A stretch of DNA of 43,537 nt from assembly GCA_964537825.1 (NCBI GenBank), contig CAZIDL010000016.1, forward strand, positions 1 through 43,537. Direction: 5' to 3'. This DNA is from CAZIDL01 sp964537825 (GTDB lineage Bacteria > Bacteroidota > Bacteroidia > Flavobacteriales_D > CAYVSK01). This document shows, piece after piece, positions 33,982 to 42,564 of this stretch (its first letter is position 1; each line of letters begins with the position of its first letter). Position numbers and translations under genes: made by a program. The notes under the pieces are model-generated. The model did no database searches. It was not told the origin of the DNA and saw only the letters and a program-made list of their open reading frames with translations.

Positions 33982-35415
33982 ATGCACCGGTCCAAGCTTT
34001 CCTTTTGGCTAAGGGATATCCGCTTTTGGATCGCCCTATTCTTTCTGATCCATCTTTACGGGATCACTTTCCCACCCCTCGAACCCGGCCACAACTGGCG
34101 GCAATCGATCGTGAACATGGTGGCCCGGAACTTCTTGGAGGAGAGCTCCAATATATTCTTCCCAAGGGTTGATATGGCAGGGAACGCTCCGGGAATATCC
34201 GGAATGGAATTCCCCCTCCTGAACTATCTGATATACCTCGTGGCTTCATTTTTCGGCTGGACCCATTGGTACGGACGAGCGATCGTTCTAATAAGCGCGT
34301 CGATCGGGACCTTCTACTTCCACCGAACGATCGGGAGGTTATTCAATTCCCGGATCGCCCTTTTTGCTTCCCTCATCCTACTTAGCTCGATATGGTATAG
34401 TTATTCCCGGAAGGTAATGCCGGACATCTTTGCCTGTTCGCTCGTCATGATAGCCTACTACCACGGGCTTCGCTTTCTCGAAAAGGAGAAGGGGCACAAA
34501 GAGCTATTGGTATATGGGCTTTTCGGAACGCTTGGGGTCCTTTCGAAGATACCGGCCGGTTTTCTCTTCGTGCTTTTCATCCCTCTCTTTTTCAGCTCCC
34601 ATCACCGTAGTGGGCGCAGAAAGCTCCTAGCAGTAGTATCGGGCACCATGTTGGTACCAGTTATCGCTTGGTACTTCTGGTGGGTACCCCATCTCGTGGA
34701 AACATATGGGGCTTGGAGTTTTCCCATGAGCAGGGATCTGGGCACCGGTTTTCACGAGATCATCGAGCGATGGCCAAAGGTTCTGAAACGTTTTTACAGC
34801 GATGCGGTGAAATACATCGGCTTCTTTTGCTACCTGGGAGGTATCGCCCTCGCCCTTATAAGGAAGGAGCGAAAGCTCTTACTGGCATTGGGCCTAGGGA
34901 TCCCGGTATTCCTGCTTTTCATGTTCAAAGCCGGTATCCAATTCCCCAAGCACGATTATTACATAGCTCCGTTCGTCCCCTTGATGGCGCTCACGGCAGC
35001 TTATTTTCTGGACCGGCTTCGACCGCATTGGGCCGGCGTTCTTCTTCTGAGCGCGATCCTTGTGGAAGGGATCGCGAATCGTTATCACACCGTTCGGTTG
35101 GATGAAGATCATCGCGAACTGATCCACCTGGAAGCCCACCTGAACCAAGTTTCCGGTCAGAATGAACTCATTATGGTGAACAGCGGGAAGAATCCCACCC
35201 CTCTCTACTTTGCCCATCGAAAAGGATGGCTGGCTCCGAATGAAAAGATCCAGGACCCCGCCTTCCTCGAAGAACGGATAAGAAAAGGATGCGAATACCT
35301 TCTCGTCCTTAAAAAGTCCTTTACTGAACCGATCGTCCCTCCTTTCGGAAAGAAAGTTTTGGAAAAACCGGCCTATAAGATCTATCACCTGGATCCTGGA
35401 TCAGATAGAAGGTGA
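33982..35415 (+). CDS. GT39-like membrane glycosyltransferase
   Basis: A 477-residue polytopic membrane protein of the ArnT/PMT_2 (GT-C) type. Many hydrophobic helices are visible from residue 13 to about 370, and the first outer loop carries EPGHNWRQSIVNMVARNF, the equivalent of the conserved acidic loop of family 39 enzymes. It would transfer a sugar from a polyprenyl-phosphate donor to a periplasmic acceptor. The C-terminal 100 residues are soluble. The sole feature between it and the divergent C45 gene is the terminator-like palindrome. Substrate and acceptor are not predictable. Confidence 0.82.
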   Translation: MHRSKLSFWLRDIRFWIALFFLIHLYGITFPPLEPGHNWRQSIVNMVARNFLEESSNIFFPRVDMAGNAPGISGMEFPLLNYLIYLVASFFGWTHWYGRAIVLISASIGTFYFHRTIGRLFNSRIALFASLILLSSIWYSYSRKVMPDIFACSLVMIAYYHGLRFLEKEKGHKELLVYGLFGTLGVLSKIPAGFLFVLFIPLFFSSHHRSGRRKLLAVVSGTMLVPVIAWYFWWVPHLVETYGAWSFPMSRDLGTGFHEIIERWPKVLKRFYSDAVKYIGFFCYLGGIALALIRKERKLLLALGLGIPVFLLFMFKAGIQFPKHDYYIAPFVPLMALTAAYFLDRLRPHWAGVLLLSAILVEGIANRYHTVRLDEDHRELIHLEAHLNQVSGQNELIMVNSGKNPTPLYFAHRKGWLAPNEKIQDPAFLEERIRKGCEYLLVLKKSFTEPIVPPFGKKVLEKPAYKIYHLDPGSDRR

Positions 35416-35476
35416 AAATAAACGCGTTCCTCGAACCGTTCTTTCCCTCGTTAAGACCCTATCGGCCTTTGCGGTC

Positions 35477-36697
35477 ATGATCAGACCTCGACTTTTTGCA
35501 TTGCTAAGGCTGAACCCCCTCCTTATCCTCCTGGTGATCTTTCTTCCTTTCCAGGGACTCGCTCAGCAGTGGGTTTCTATACCAGACCTCCCGGGTACTG
35601 CAAGGGATGATGGTGTCTGTTTCAGGGTCGGCAATGAAGCCTATTGCGGGACCGGGCTTCAAAAGGGATGGACCCCGAGCAGGGACCTTTACGCATTCCA
35701 CCTCGAACGAGAAGAATGGAGCTCGATCTCCCCTTTGCCGAGCGGAGCGGAACGCCAATACGCATCGGCTTTCTCCAATGAAAGCCATGGTTTCATCTTC
35801 GGAGGGCTCAGCAACGATTCCTATTTAAGGGACCTATGGAGCTATGACCCGTCGAGCGACGAATGGGATGAACGAAAGGCATTACCTGCCGAAGGACGAA
35901 GCGGGGCCGCTTGCTTTAAGGTGGATGGCAGCGCCTATATCGTCGGAGGAAAGAACCAAAGCAAAGATGCTTTGCGAGAGGTTTGGGCCTATCATTTCAA
36001 AACGGGGGAATGGGAACAAAAGGGGAAGATCCCTTTCAGCGGGAGATGGAGGGCTTCGGCATGCTCCATGAACGGAAAGGGGTACCTGATCTTCGGGGTG
36101 GATGAAGCGGGGATTTTCCTGCGGAGTTTGTTCGAATACGACCCCGAGACGGAGCAATGGCAGCACATCGCGAACTTTCCGGGAAATGGGCGGAACTACA
36201 CGAAGATGCTAAGCCTTCGGGGCAAGCTGATCATCGTAGGAGGGATGAACGATCAGGGTGCGATCGTGGGAGATTGTTGGAGCTATGAGCCGGTGAAAGG
36301 AGAATGGAAGGAAGAAGAGGCCTTACCGAGCGAAGGCCGGAGAGGAGGGATGAGCTTCAAAGGGTGTTCGAGTTTCTATTATATAACCGGGCTTGACACA
36401 AGCTTAAAACGATCCCGAAAGGGGTGGGAGTTCCAACTTCTTTCTCCCGATGAGAACGAGTCCCTCACTATCCATCCGGTACCGGGCAAGGGAGGGTTCA
36501 CCGTTGCTGTTAAGGAAAAACTCCACGAAAGGGGAGCCCTTCTCGAGGTATTTGACCGTAGGGGGCGTAGGGTCATCCAACGTAGGATGGTGGCTTGCAG
36601 AACAAGGGTGAAGCTCGACGACCAAGCTTCAGGCCTCTACATCATAAGGGTGTTTACGGGAGAAAGACTGCTGAAAGGAAAGATGCTCGCCAGATGA
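35477..36697 (+). CDS. Kelch-repeat protein with T9SS C-terminal sorting domain
   Basis: A 406-residue exported protein. The signal peptide ends near GLAQ (about residue 29). Six or so Kelch motifs follow (about 40-330), each with a GG/YxxG turn and a tryptophan-containing blade, for example LRDLWSYDPSSDEWDE. The last 75-80 residues form a type A sorting domain for the type IX secretion system (ASGLYIIRVFTGERLLKGKM at the end). It is therefore secreted or surface-attached and probably mediates binding; no enzymatic site is seen. It follows the GT39 gene by 61 bases. Confidence 0.9.
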   Translation: MIRPRLFALLRLNPLLILLVIFLPFQGLAQQWVSIPDLPGTARDDGVCFRVGNEAYCGTGLQKGWTPSRDLYAFHLEREEWSSISPLPSGAERQYASAFSNESHGFIFGGLSNDSYLRDLWSYDPSSDEWDERKALPAEGRSGAACFKVDGSAYIVGGKNQSKDALREVWAYHFKTGEWEQKGKIPFSGRWRASACSMNGKGYLIFGVDEAGIFLRSLFEYDPETEQWQHIANFPGNGRNYTKMLSLRGKLIIVGGMNDQGAIVGDCWSYEPVKGEWKEEEALPSEGRRGGMSFKGCSSFYYITGLDTSLKRSRKGWEFQLLSPDENESLTIHPVPGKGGFTVAVKEKLHERGALLEVFDRRGRRVIQRRMVACRTRVKLDDQASGLYIIRVFTGERLLKGKMLAR

Positions 36698-36804
36698 TCA
36701 ATAAGCTCAGGCAGCTGCTTCTAGCTTTAAAGGAAAAAGAAACGCCAAGGATGTTTTTCGATCCGTTCGAAGCACCTATTTTCGCAACGAGCTATAGAAA
36801 TTGA
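36694..36804 (+). CDS. Candidate small ORF (36 aa) overlapping the Kelch gene stop
   Basis: An ATG overlaps the Kelch gene stop codon (ATGA at 36694-36697) and opens a 36-codon frame, beginning MINKLRQLLLALKEKETPRM and ending ATSYRN, that ends 6 bases before the PorT-like gene. The arrangement resembles translational coupling, but the peptide has no recognised domain and the frame is part of a longer shadow frame over the Kelch gene. Confidence 0.2.
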   Translation: MINKLRQLLLALKEKETPRMFFDPFEAPIFATSYRN

Positions 36805-36810
36805 GTCCTC

Positions 36811-37512
36811 ATGGGAAGTCCCCGCCAGATCATCCTTGCAATCCTTGCCCTTTTCTTTTGTATCGGTAGCATCGCGCAGGATACAACCTCTGACGCCGAG
36901 AACGACACATCAGCTGGCGCTGCGATACTGGGTCCCTCCGTACTTAGTGAAGATCCTTCGCTCGGGGTAAAAGCCGGTCTGAATTATCACACGGTTTACG
37001 GCTCGGACGTGGGTGAAGTAAACCCCAGAATTGCGGGTCATTTTGGGGCATATCTCGAATATCCGGTCACCGAGGTCCTCGCCGGTAAGCTCGAGATCCT
37101 TTATTCCCGTGAAGGATACCGATACAGAGACGACAAGGACAGCCTTAATTACATGAACGTGAACTTCTTGAGCATCCCGCTCATCGTGCGCTATCACCTT
37201 GGGAAAGGGATCTTTGTGGAGGGCGGCCCTACAGCCAATTTCACTCTTGGGGCGACCCGTTCCACCAAGCAGGAGGTATCCCGGGGTTCAGTGACCCTTT
37301 CCAACGGCTTCCGACGTTACAAAGGAAGCAACGACCAAGAAGTGGACGATCTCTTCAACTCATTCGAGTTCGCTGTGGAACTCGGCTTCGGCTACGTCAT
37401 CAAAAACGGTTTTGAGATCGGTCTGCGGGGTGATATGGGACTGACGGGGCTTATAGAGTCCACGAGTATCAAAAACTTTGGAGGCCGCCTTTCGGTCGCT
37501 AAGACCTTTTAA
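36811..37512 (+). CDS. PorT-family outer-membrane beta-barrel protein
   Basis: A 233-residue exported protein. The signal peptide ends at SIAQ near residue 23. The mature part begins with an acidic linker, then alternating strands such as GVKAGLNYHTVYG and FGAYLEYPVTEVLAGKLEILYS, ending with phenylalanine (SVAKTF), as expected for an outer-membrane barrel of the OMP_b-brl_2/PorT group. Such barrels are common in Bacteroidota with mostly unknown functions. It is 113 bases downstream of the Kelch gene and may share its transcript. Confidence 0.85.
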   Translation: MGSPRQIILAILALFFCIGSIAQDTTSDAENDTSAGAAILGPSVLSEDPSLGVKAGLNYHTVYGSDVGEVNPRIAGHFGAYLEYPVTEVLAGKLEILYSREGYRYRDDKDSLNYMNVNFLSIPLIVRYHLGKGIFVEGGPTANFTLGATRSTKQEVSRGSVTLSNGFRRYKGSNDQEVDDLFNSFEFAVELGFGYVIKNGFEIGLRGDMGLTGLIESTSIKNFGGRLSVAKTF

Positions 37513-37526
37513 ATAGAAGCCTTCCT

Positions 37527-38006
37527 TCAGGCCACTGGGTCTTCTTCCCGGATAACGCCGAATTGCTGGAAATGGTGGGTGAAGTGCTTGCGGTGCACCT
37601 GCTCCCATCCTTCTTTGCCCAATTCCCCGAAGACCGGATGGATCGCCGTATCATTCGGGTGTTCCCGATAATGGGCGACGAAACGATCCCATTCCTCCAA
37701 TAGAGCCTCCTTGGCATCCTCGATGTTCTCATAATGAAGTTCAGGAAGCCCTTCCGGCATATTGATGGATCTCACGCCCTGCGGGAAAGGCTCATCGCTG
37801 TGGAGAAAGGTCCGCATTTCCTCCAGCTTTTTTTCAGGGACCTGCACCTCCTGAGCAACAGCCCCTCGTGAGATCTCTACCGAGCGGATCAGATGCTCAA
37901 CAAGATGAGGTGGCTTTAATTGGCCCCAACGGGGCTCGAGCTCAGGGGTCAATCGGTCGAGGTAAGTTTTGATATGGGACCTTTCAGGCTTGATAAAAGA
38001 AGCCAT
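37527..38006 (-). CDS. DinB-like / DUF1569 protein
   Basis: A 159-residue protein with the helical-bundle pattern of DinB-like metal-binding proteins: HLVEHL near residue 34 and HRKHFTHHFQQFG near 137, giving the three conserved histidines. The family covers DUF1569, often involved in thiol or stress metabolism, but the role here is unknown. It converges on the PorT gene, with stops 14 bases apart, and diverges from the aminotransferase gene. Confidence 0.8.
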   Translation of the reverse strand: MASFIKPERSHIKTYLDRLTPELEPRWGQLKPPHLVEHLIRSVEISRGAVAQEVQVPEKKLEEMRTFLHSDEPFPQGVRSINMPEGLPELHYENIEDAKEALLEEWDRFVAHYREHPNDTAIHPVFGELGKEGWEQVHRKHFTHHFQQFGVIREEDPVA

Positions 38007-38124
38007 GGAATAACCGCGTTTTTTTAGATCGAGGTTTTCGTAATCCCGAATATAAAAACGCTCCCGACCGAAAACGAAGTTCCTCGAACTGCTTCGCTAA
38101 AGCATGGATGGCAAAAGCAGCCCC

Positions 38125-38132
38125 TATCTTTG
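38125..38132 (+). promoter_or_regulatory. Candidate -7 element for the aminotransferase gene
   Basis: TATCTTTG matches TAnnTTTG perfectly and lies 40 bases before the ATG at 38173. It falls inside the longer open frame that begins at 38104, supporting 38173 as the true start. Confidence 0.42.
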
Positions 38133-38172
38133 CTCCAGATCTTCGATCTTTGAACCGATAAGTTACTCGCCC

Positions 38173-39405
38173 ATGCCCTCGATATCCGAGCGCGCCCAAC
38201 GCATGCCCTCTTCTCCGATCCGCCGCCTGGCCCCTTATGCTCAACAGGCCAAAAAGGACGGGAAGACGGTCCATCATCTCAACATCGGCCAACCGGATCT
38301 CGAAACCCCTGAGGTTGTGCGCAAAAAATTGCGCGACAACATCCCCGATACGGTAGCCTATAGCGATTCGGCGGGCGAATTGAGCTACCGGGAGCGGCTA
38401 ACGGAATACTACCAAGGTTACGGGATCGAGCTCGATCCTGAGCAGATCCTGATCACGACCGGTGCCTCAGAGGCCTTACTCTTCACGATGAAGACCTGCT
38501 TCGGACCTGGCGATGAGCTGATCGTTCCCGAACCTTTCTACGCCAATTACAACGGCTTTGCCATCGACTCAGGGATCGAGATATCCCCTGTTACCACCCG
38601 GATCGAAGAACATTTCGAACTTCCTCCATTGGAGGAGCTCGAAGAACGGATCACTCCGAAGACCAAAGGTTTTCTCCTCTGCAATCCGGCCAACCCGATG
38701 GGTCACCTCTATAAGAAGGAGGATATCCTCAAGCTTAAGGAACTGGTGCAAAAGCACGACCTCTGGTTGATCGCCGACGAGGTCTACCGCGAATTCTGCT
38801 ACGATGGGGCCGAGCCGTTCTCCGTCATGTACATGGATGAGATCGCTGATCGTACCGTTCTCATCGATTCGGTCTCCAAGCGTTACAGCCTCTGTGGAGC
38901 AAGGGTCGGTTGCATGATATCGAAGAACGAGGATGTACTGGGCAATGCCCTTAAATTTGCTCAGGCCCGCTTAAGTCCGCCGACCCTCGGACAATTAGCT
39001 GCGGATGCTGCCCTCGATACGCCGAACAGCTACTTTGAAGAACTCCGTACCGAGTACGGGAAACGAAGGGACACCTTAGTGGATGGGCTGGCCAAGATCC
39101 CTGGCGTTCTTTGCCCGCGTCCCAAAGGGGCTTTTTATGCAATGGCCCGGCTACCGGTGGATGACGCGGAACGGTTCTGTCAATGGCTCCTTAGCGATTT
39201 TGACTGGAACGGCCGCACGGTGATGATGGCCCCCGCCGAAGGCTTTTACGCAACGGTAGGAATGGGACGGGATGAGGTCCGTATCGCTTATGTACTTAAG
39301 GAAGAGCACCTTAAGGAGGCCATCGAATGCCTCAAACAAGCGCTCGCCAGTTATCCCGGTAGGAAGATGGAGGCCGCCGATCAGGCGGCAGGCCGGGAAG
39401 GATAA
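38173..39405 (+). CDS. PLP-dependent aminotransferase (aspartate-type, fold I)
   Basis: A 410-residue class I/II aminotransferase. The PLP lysine is Lys236 in DSVSKRYSLCGARVG; the AANPTG-like block is visible as LCNPANPMGHLY, and NIGQPDLETP near the N-terminus is typical of aspartate/aromatic aminotransferases. The product would use an amino acid and a 2-oxo acid; the specific pair cannot be told from sequence. The start at 38173 (MPSISERAQRM) fits homologues; the frame from 38104 adds a segment without family similarity. A neighbouring DinB-like gene is divergent. Confidence 0.9.
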   Translation: MPSISERAQRMPSSPIRRLAPYAQQAKKDGKTVHHLNIGQPDLETPEVVRKKLRDNIPDTVAYSDSAGELSYRERLTEYYQGYGIELDPEQILITTGASEALLFTMKTCFGPGDELIVPEPFYANYNGFAIDSGIEISPVTTRIEEHFELPPLEELEERITPKTKGFLLCNPANPMGHLYKKEDILKLKELVQKHDLWLIADEVYREFCYDGAEPFSVMYMDEIADRTVLIDSVSKRYSLCGARVGCMISKNEDVLGNALKFAQARLSPPTLGQLAADAALDTPNSYFEELRTEYGKRRDTLVDGLAKIPGVLCPRPKGAFYAMARLPVDDAERFCQWLLSDFDWNGRTVMMAPAEGFYATVGMGRDEVRIAYVLKEEHLKEAIECLKQALASYPGRKMEAADQAAGREG

Positions 39406-39424
39406 ACCCACGAGGGAAGTTCCA

Positions 39425-39465
39425 AGCTCAAAGTTCAAAAGGAGTGATCTTCAAGCCTTTGAGCT
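39425..39465. repeat. Inverted repeat between convergent genes
   Basis: AGCTCAAAG (39425-39433) and CTTTGAGCT (39457-39465) are perfect 9-bp arms with a 23-base loop, in the 67-base gap between the convergent aminotransferase and NamZ genes. There is no T run, so it is not a standard terminator, but the position suggests a role in transcript ends. The sequence around it has the AAGTTC/CAAAG composition seen in dispersed repeats of Bacteroidota. Confidence 0.5.
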
Positions 39466-39472
39466 CGCCCCT

Positions 39473-40723
39473 TTATCCGGGGTATAACAGGTACTTTTCC
39501 CGCATCTCTTCAAAGGCCTCCAACTCCTCTTTCCAGCTCCTTCGGATCTCCTCCTCGCTCATCCCCTTTTGGATCATGATCCTTAAGGAATCCGTCCCGG
39601 CAAGGCGATCGAAGCGCTCTTCGTGAAAGAAGTCGGTCTTATCCCCGAGCGCGTCGTGCATCCGGATCAGCCAGCTCAAACAGACCCTTCCCTTTTCTTT
39701 CATCTTCGTTCGACCGGTCTCCAAAAGATCAAAGCCTCTACAGGAATCCCCTTCGTGCTTCGGGTTCGAGCTTTTCCCTGGAATTGAACGAGGTACGAAA
39801 CGATGATCACCCCCTTCGAATTCCGGGTGTCCGATCATGGTGAACGGACGCTCCGTTCCACGCCCCACGCTCACCACCGTCCCTTCAAAAAGGCACAAGC
39901 TCGGATAGAGGTAGATGGCGGACATTTGAGCAAGGTTCGGCGAAGGGTTCACCGAGAGCTCGTAGCGATCGTCGTGCTCGTAATTCGCACACTCGACTAC
40001 CTCCAGTTCACTTTCGACCCCTCCTTCCAACCATCCTTCCCCGTTGATCATCCGGGCGTATTCACCCACCGTCATCCCGTGCACGATCGGCACTGGATGC
40101 ATGCCGATGAAGGAACTGAAAGCCGTATCGAGCAAAGGACCGTCCACATAGAATCCGTTGGGGTTCGGTCGGTCCAGGACCATCACCTTCTTCCCTTCTT
40201 CAGCGGCCGCCTCCATCACGTAATGGAGGGTAGAGATGTAGGTGTAGAAGCGGGCCCCCACATCCTGAATGTCGAAGAGGATGAGGTCGATGCCTTCGAG
40301 GTCATTCGGGGTAGGCTTCTTGTGAGCCCCGTAGAGGGAAACGACCGGGAGCCCGGTCTCAGGGTCCTTTCCCCCTTTCACCTTCTCCCCCGCCTCAGCA
40401 TCCCCTCTGAAGCCGTGTTCGGGCGACATGATCCGCTTCACGTTCACCCCGCGGGCCAGGAGCGTATCCACTAAATGCTCCTCTCCGACCCGCGAGGTGG
40501 GGTTGGCCACGATCGCCACCGCCTTTCCTTCCAGTTTCGGCAGATATGCCTCCATCCGCTCTGCTCCAAGACGGAGGGAGGTTTCTTGTGAAACCACGCT
40601 GTCCGCACCCGTTGTGGAAGCACTTTCCCTCCCCTTCTCTTCAGCCCTTTGGGAGGAGCAGGTGAGGATGAAGAGGGATAGCAAAAGACTGAACGAGAGG
40701 ATGGCGTTCCGCGGAATGTTCAT
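39473..40723 (-). CDS. NamZ-like exo-beta-N-acetylmuramidase lipoprotein (DUF1343)
   Basis: A 416-residue DUF1343/YbbC family protein. The signal peptide ends in a lipobox (FILTC, near residue 22), so it is lipid-anchored. Hallmarks are IVANPTSRVGEEHLVDTL, MSPEHGFRGDAEAG, FDIQDVGARFYTYISTLHY and VLDRPNPNG, all typical of NamZ, which removes terminal MurNAc from peptidoglycan fragments during wall recycling. The start at 40723 is chosen because the extension to 40921 would read through an inverted repeat (40779-40894) and has no signal peptide. It converges on the aminotransferase gene. Confidence 0.9.
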   Translation of the reverse strand: MNIPRNAILSFSLLLSLFILTCSSQRAEEKGRESASTTGADSVVSQETSLRLGAERMEAYLPKLEGKAVAIVANPTSRVGEEHLVDTLLARGVNVKRIMSPEHGFRGDAEAGEKVKGGKDPETGLPVVSLYGAHKKPTPNDLEGIDLILFDIQDVGARFYTYISTLHYVMEAAAEEGKKVMVLDRPNPNGFYVDGPLLDTAFSSFIGMHPVPIVHGMTVGEYARMINGEGWLEGGVESELEVVECANYEHDDRYELSVNPSPNLAQMSAIYLYPSLCLFEGTVVSVGRGTERPFTMIGHPEFEGGDHRFVPRSIPGKSSNPKHEGDSCRGFDLLETGRTKMKEKGRVCLSWLIRMHDALGDKTDFFHEERFDRLAGTDSLRIMIQKGMSEEEIRRSWKEELEAFEEMREKYLLYPG

Positions 40724-40778
40724 GGGGACAAAGGAAAGGCAAGTTGGATCAAGGGGCGTCCATTCGTTCCTCCCTGAT

Positions 40779-40894
40779 CCCTCTGTGCCCTCTGTGCCTT
40801 CTCCGTTCACTCTGTGGTTAAATCCCGAACTCCGGCTTCGCACTCTAAGCAATGAAACCACGAAGGACACAAAGGAGGCACAGAGGACACGGAG
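40779..40894. repeat. CTCTGTG-type inverted repeat element
   Basis: The left arm (40779-40821) contains repeated CTCTGTG units ending TCTGTGGTTAA; the right arm (40854-40894), read in reverse complement, has the matching CTCCGTGTCCTCTGTGCC and TTCGTGGTTT pattern. Over about 33 aligned bases the arms are roughly three-quarters identical, separated by about 32 bases. Similar intergenic palindromes occur in many environmental bacteria. It lies in the divergent gap between NamZ and the LolC/E-like gene. Confidence 0.75.
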
Positions 40895-40965
40895 AAAAAG
40901 GAGCCTCCTAGCGAAGGCCACGCTTCCACCTTCCTAGCAAAGACAGAACGCCCTTAATTTCCCTT

Positions 40966-40973
40966 TAGATTTG
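40966..40973 (+). promoter_or_regulatory. Candidate -7 element for the LolC/E-like gene
   Basis: TAGATTTG matches TAnnTTTG perfectly and ends 10 bases before the ATG at 40984, implying an almost leaderless transcript. No -33 TTG was identified. Confidence 0.42.
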
Positions 40974-40983
40974 CTCCTCACCC

Positions 40984-42513
40984 ATGAACACGGAGCTCTA
41001 CATCGCCCGAAGGATGATCCGGGGTGGCGGGGAGAACCGCTACTCACGCCCCGTCATACGGATCGCCATCCTCGGGATCGTCCTCGGGATGGCCGTGATG
41101 ATCCTTTCCGTAGGGATCGTGACCGGCTTCCGAAGCGAGATCCGTGGCAAGATGATCGGTTTTGGCTCCCACCTACGGATCGAAAGCTTCGACTCGCAAG
41201 AGAGCATGGGAAGCGACCCCATCGAGATCCGCCAACCTTTCTATCCCAGCCTGGATTCGGTGGACGGAGTGCGTCATATCCAGCGCTTCGCCTACAAACC
41301 CGGTCTTATTCAGACCGACGAGTACATTCAAGGGATCGTCATCAAAGGCATCGGCCCCGATCATGACAATGCATTCTTCCAGAACAAGCTACAGAAAGGC
41401 AGCATCCCGGAGCCGAGCGGAGAACGGTCCAACGGCATCCTCATATCCCGCTTCATCGCTGACCATCTTGAGCTCGCCATCGGGGATGAACTCTTCGTTT
41501 ATCTTATCCAGGGAGATGCTGAACTCCACCCCAGGAAATTCAAAGTACAAGGGATCTACAAGAGCGGGCTCCAAAAATTCGACAAGAAGTTCCTCATCGC
41601 TGATATGGACCACATACGGAGTGTGGAAGGATGGGGGCTGGAAGCTCAGGTCAAGATCAGCGACACCTGTGGCGAAGGGGAAGGAATCACCCTAAAAGCC
41701 GCTGCATTTGACGGATCCCCACCCTACCATTACGATTGGAGCGTTCCCCGTTGGGGTGACGATCCCGGTCCTCATCCTTTTTGCATCAAGAGCGACACGA
41801 GCATTCAACTCGTCTTGAAGGACGAAGCCGGCACCATCCCGGATACGACGCGCGTCATCTTCTCTCCAAAGACCGATCTGAAAGGTGAATGCGCTTGCAA
41901 GGATGAAGTACGGATCGAACGCAGCTTTAAAGGGGGAAGCGGAAAATATTACACGGGGGGATTCGAAGTCCTTCTTGAGGATTTCTCCGCCTTAGGCGAA
42001 CTTAACCGGATCATCTATCAGAACATCCCGCACGAACTCCAAACGACCACCATCCTTGAGAACAACCAGGAGATCTTCAGCTGGCTCGAAATGCTCGATA
42101 TCAACGTCCTCATCGTCATCGTGCTGATGATCGGCGTTGCTGCGATCAACATGACCTCGGCCCTCCTCGTGCTCATCCTCGAACGGACCCGCTCGATCGG
42201 GATCCTCAAGGCGATGGGTGCGACCGACCGGAACGTGGGAAAAGTCTTTCTCTACCATGCCGCTTACCTGATCGGCATCGGAATGATAGGCGGGGACCTC
42301 CTCGGGCTGGGACTCGGATACCTCCAGGAAGCCACCGGTCTGATCGAGCTTTCCGAGGAGAACTACTACGTCTCAACAGTTCCTGTCCTCTTTCGCACTT
42401 GGCACATCCTGGCCCTCAACGCAGGTACCTTCCTCCTCTGCTGCCTCGTTCTCATCCTTCCTGCCTGGTTCGTGACACGCATTCGCCCCGTCCGCGTCAT
42501 CCGGTTTGAATAG
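40984..42513 (+). CDS. LolC/E-type (FtsX family) permease with inserted domain
   Basis: A 509-residue ABC permease of the LolC/E/MacB-FtsX type. One helix lies at about residues 27-48, a periplasmic domain follows, and three helices make up the C-terminal FtsX block (MLDINVLIVIVLMIGVAAIN onward, ending VRVIRFE). Relatives in Bacteroidota are about 400 residues. The extra length is a block at about residues 219-323, between HIRSVEGW and GGFEVLLEDF. It contains DGSPPYHYDWSV, which resembles SprB-repeat or PKD-like domains, and four cysteines. The permease core looks intact, so this may be a lipoprotein-sorting permease with an added binding domain. No ATPase gene is adjacent. Confidence 0.88.
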   Translation: MNTELYIARRMIRGGGENRYSRPVIRIAILGIVLGMAVMILSVGIVTGFRSEIRGKMIGFGSHLRIESFDSQESMGSDPIEIRQPFYPSLDSVDGVRHIQRFAYKPGLIQTDEYIQGIVIKGIGPDHDNAFFQNKLQKGSIPEPSGERSNGILISRFIADHLELAIGDELFVYLIQGDAELHPRKFKVQGIYKSGLQKFDKKFLIADMDHIRSVEGWGLEAQVKISDTCGEGEGITLKAAAFDGSPPYHYDWSVPRWGDDPGPHPFCIKSDTSIQLVLKDEAGTIPDTTRVIFSPKTDLKGECACKDEVRIERSFKGGSGKYYTGGFEVLLEDFSALGELNRIIYQNIPHELQTTTILENNQEIFSWLEMLDINVLIVIVLMIGVAAINMTSALLVLILERTRSIGILKAMGATDRNVGKVFLYHAAYLIGIGMIGGDLLGLGLGYLQEATGLIELSEENYYVSTVPVLFRTWHILALNAGTFLLCCLVLILPAWFVTRIRPVRVIRFE

Positions 42514-42549
42514 GGGGAGTGCAAGGTACGACTGAACGGCAGGATCCTT

Positions 42550-42557
42550 TAATTTTG
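42550..42557 (+). promoter_or_regulatory. Candidate -7 element for the cystathionine beta-synthase-like gene
   Basis: TAATTTTG matches TAnnTTTG perfectly and ends 7 bases before the ATG at 42565, so the transcript would be leaderless or nearly so. Confidence 0.45.
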
Positions 42558-42564
42558 CTTGAGA

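Noticed and set aside
40724..40921. N-terminal extension of the NamZ reading frame
   Set aside because: It reads through an inverted repeat and would bury the lipoprotein signal peptide.
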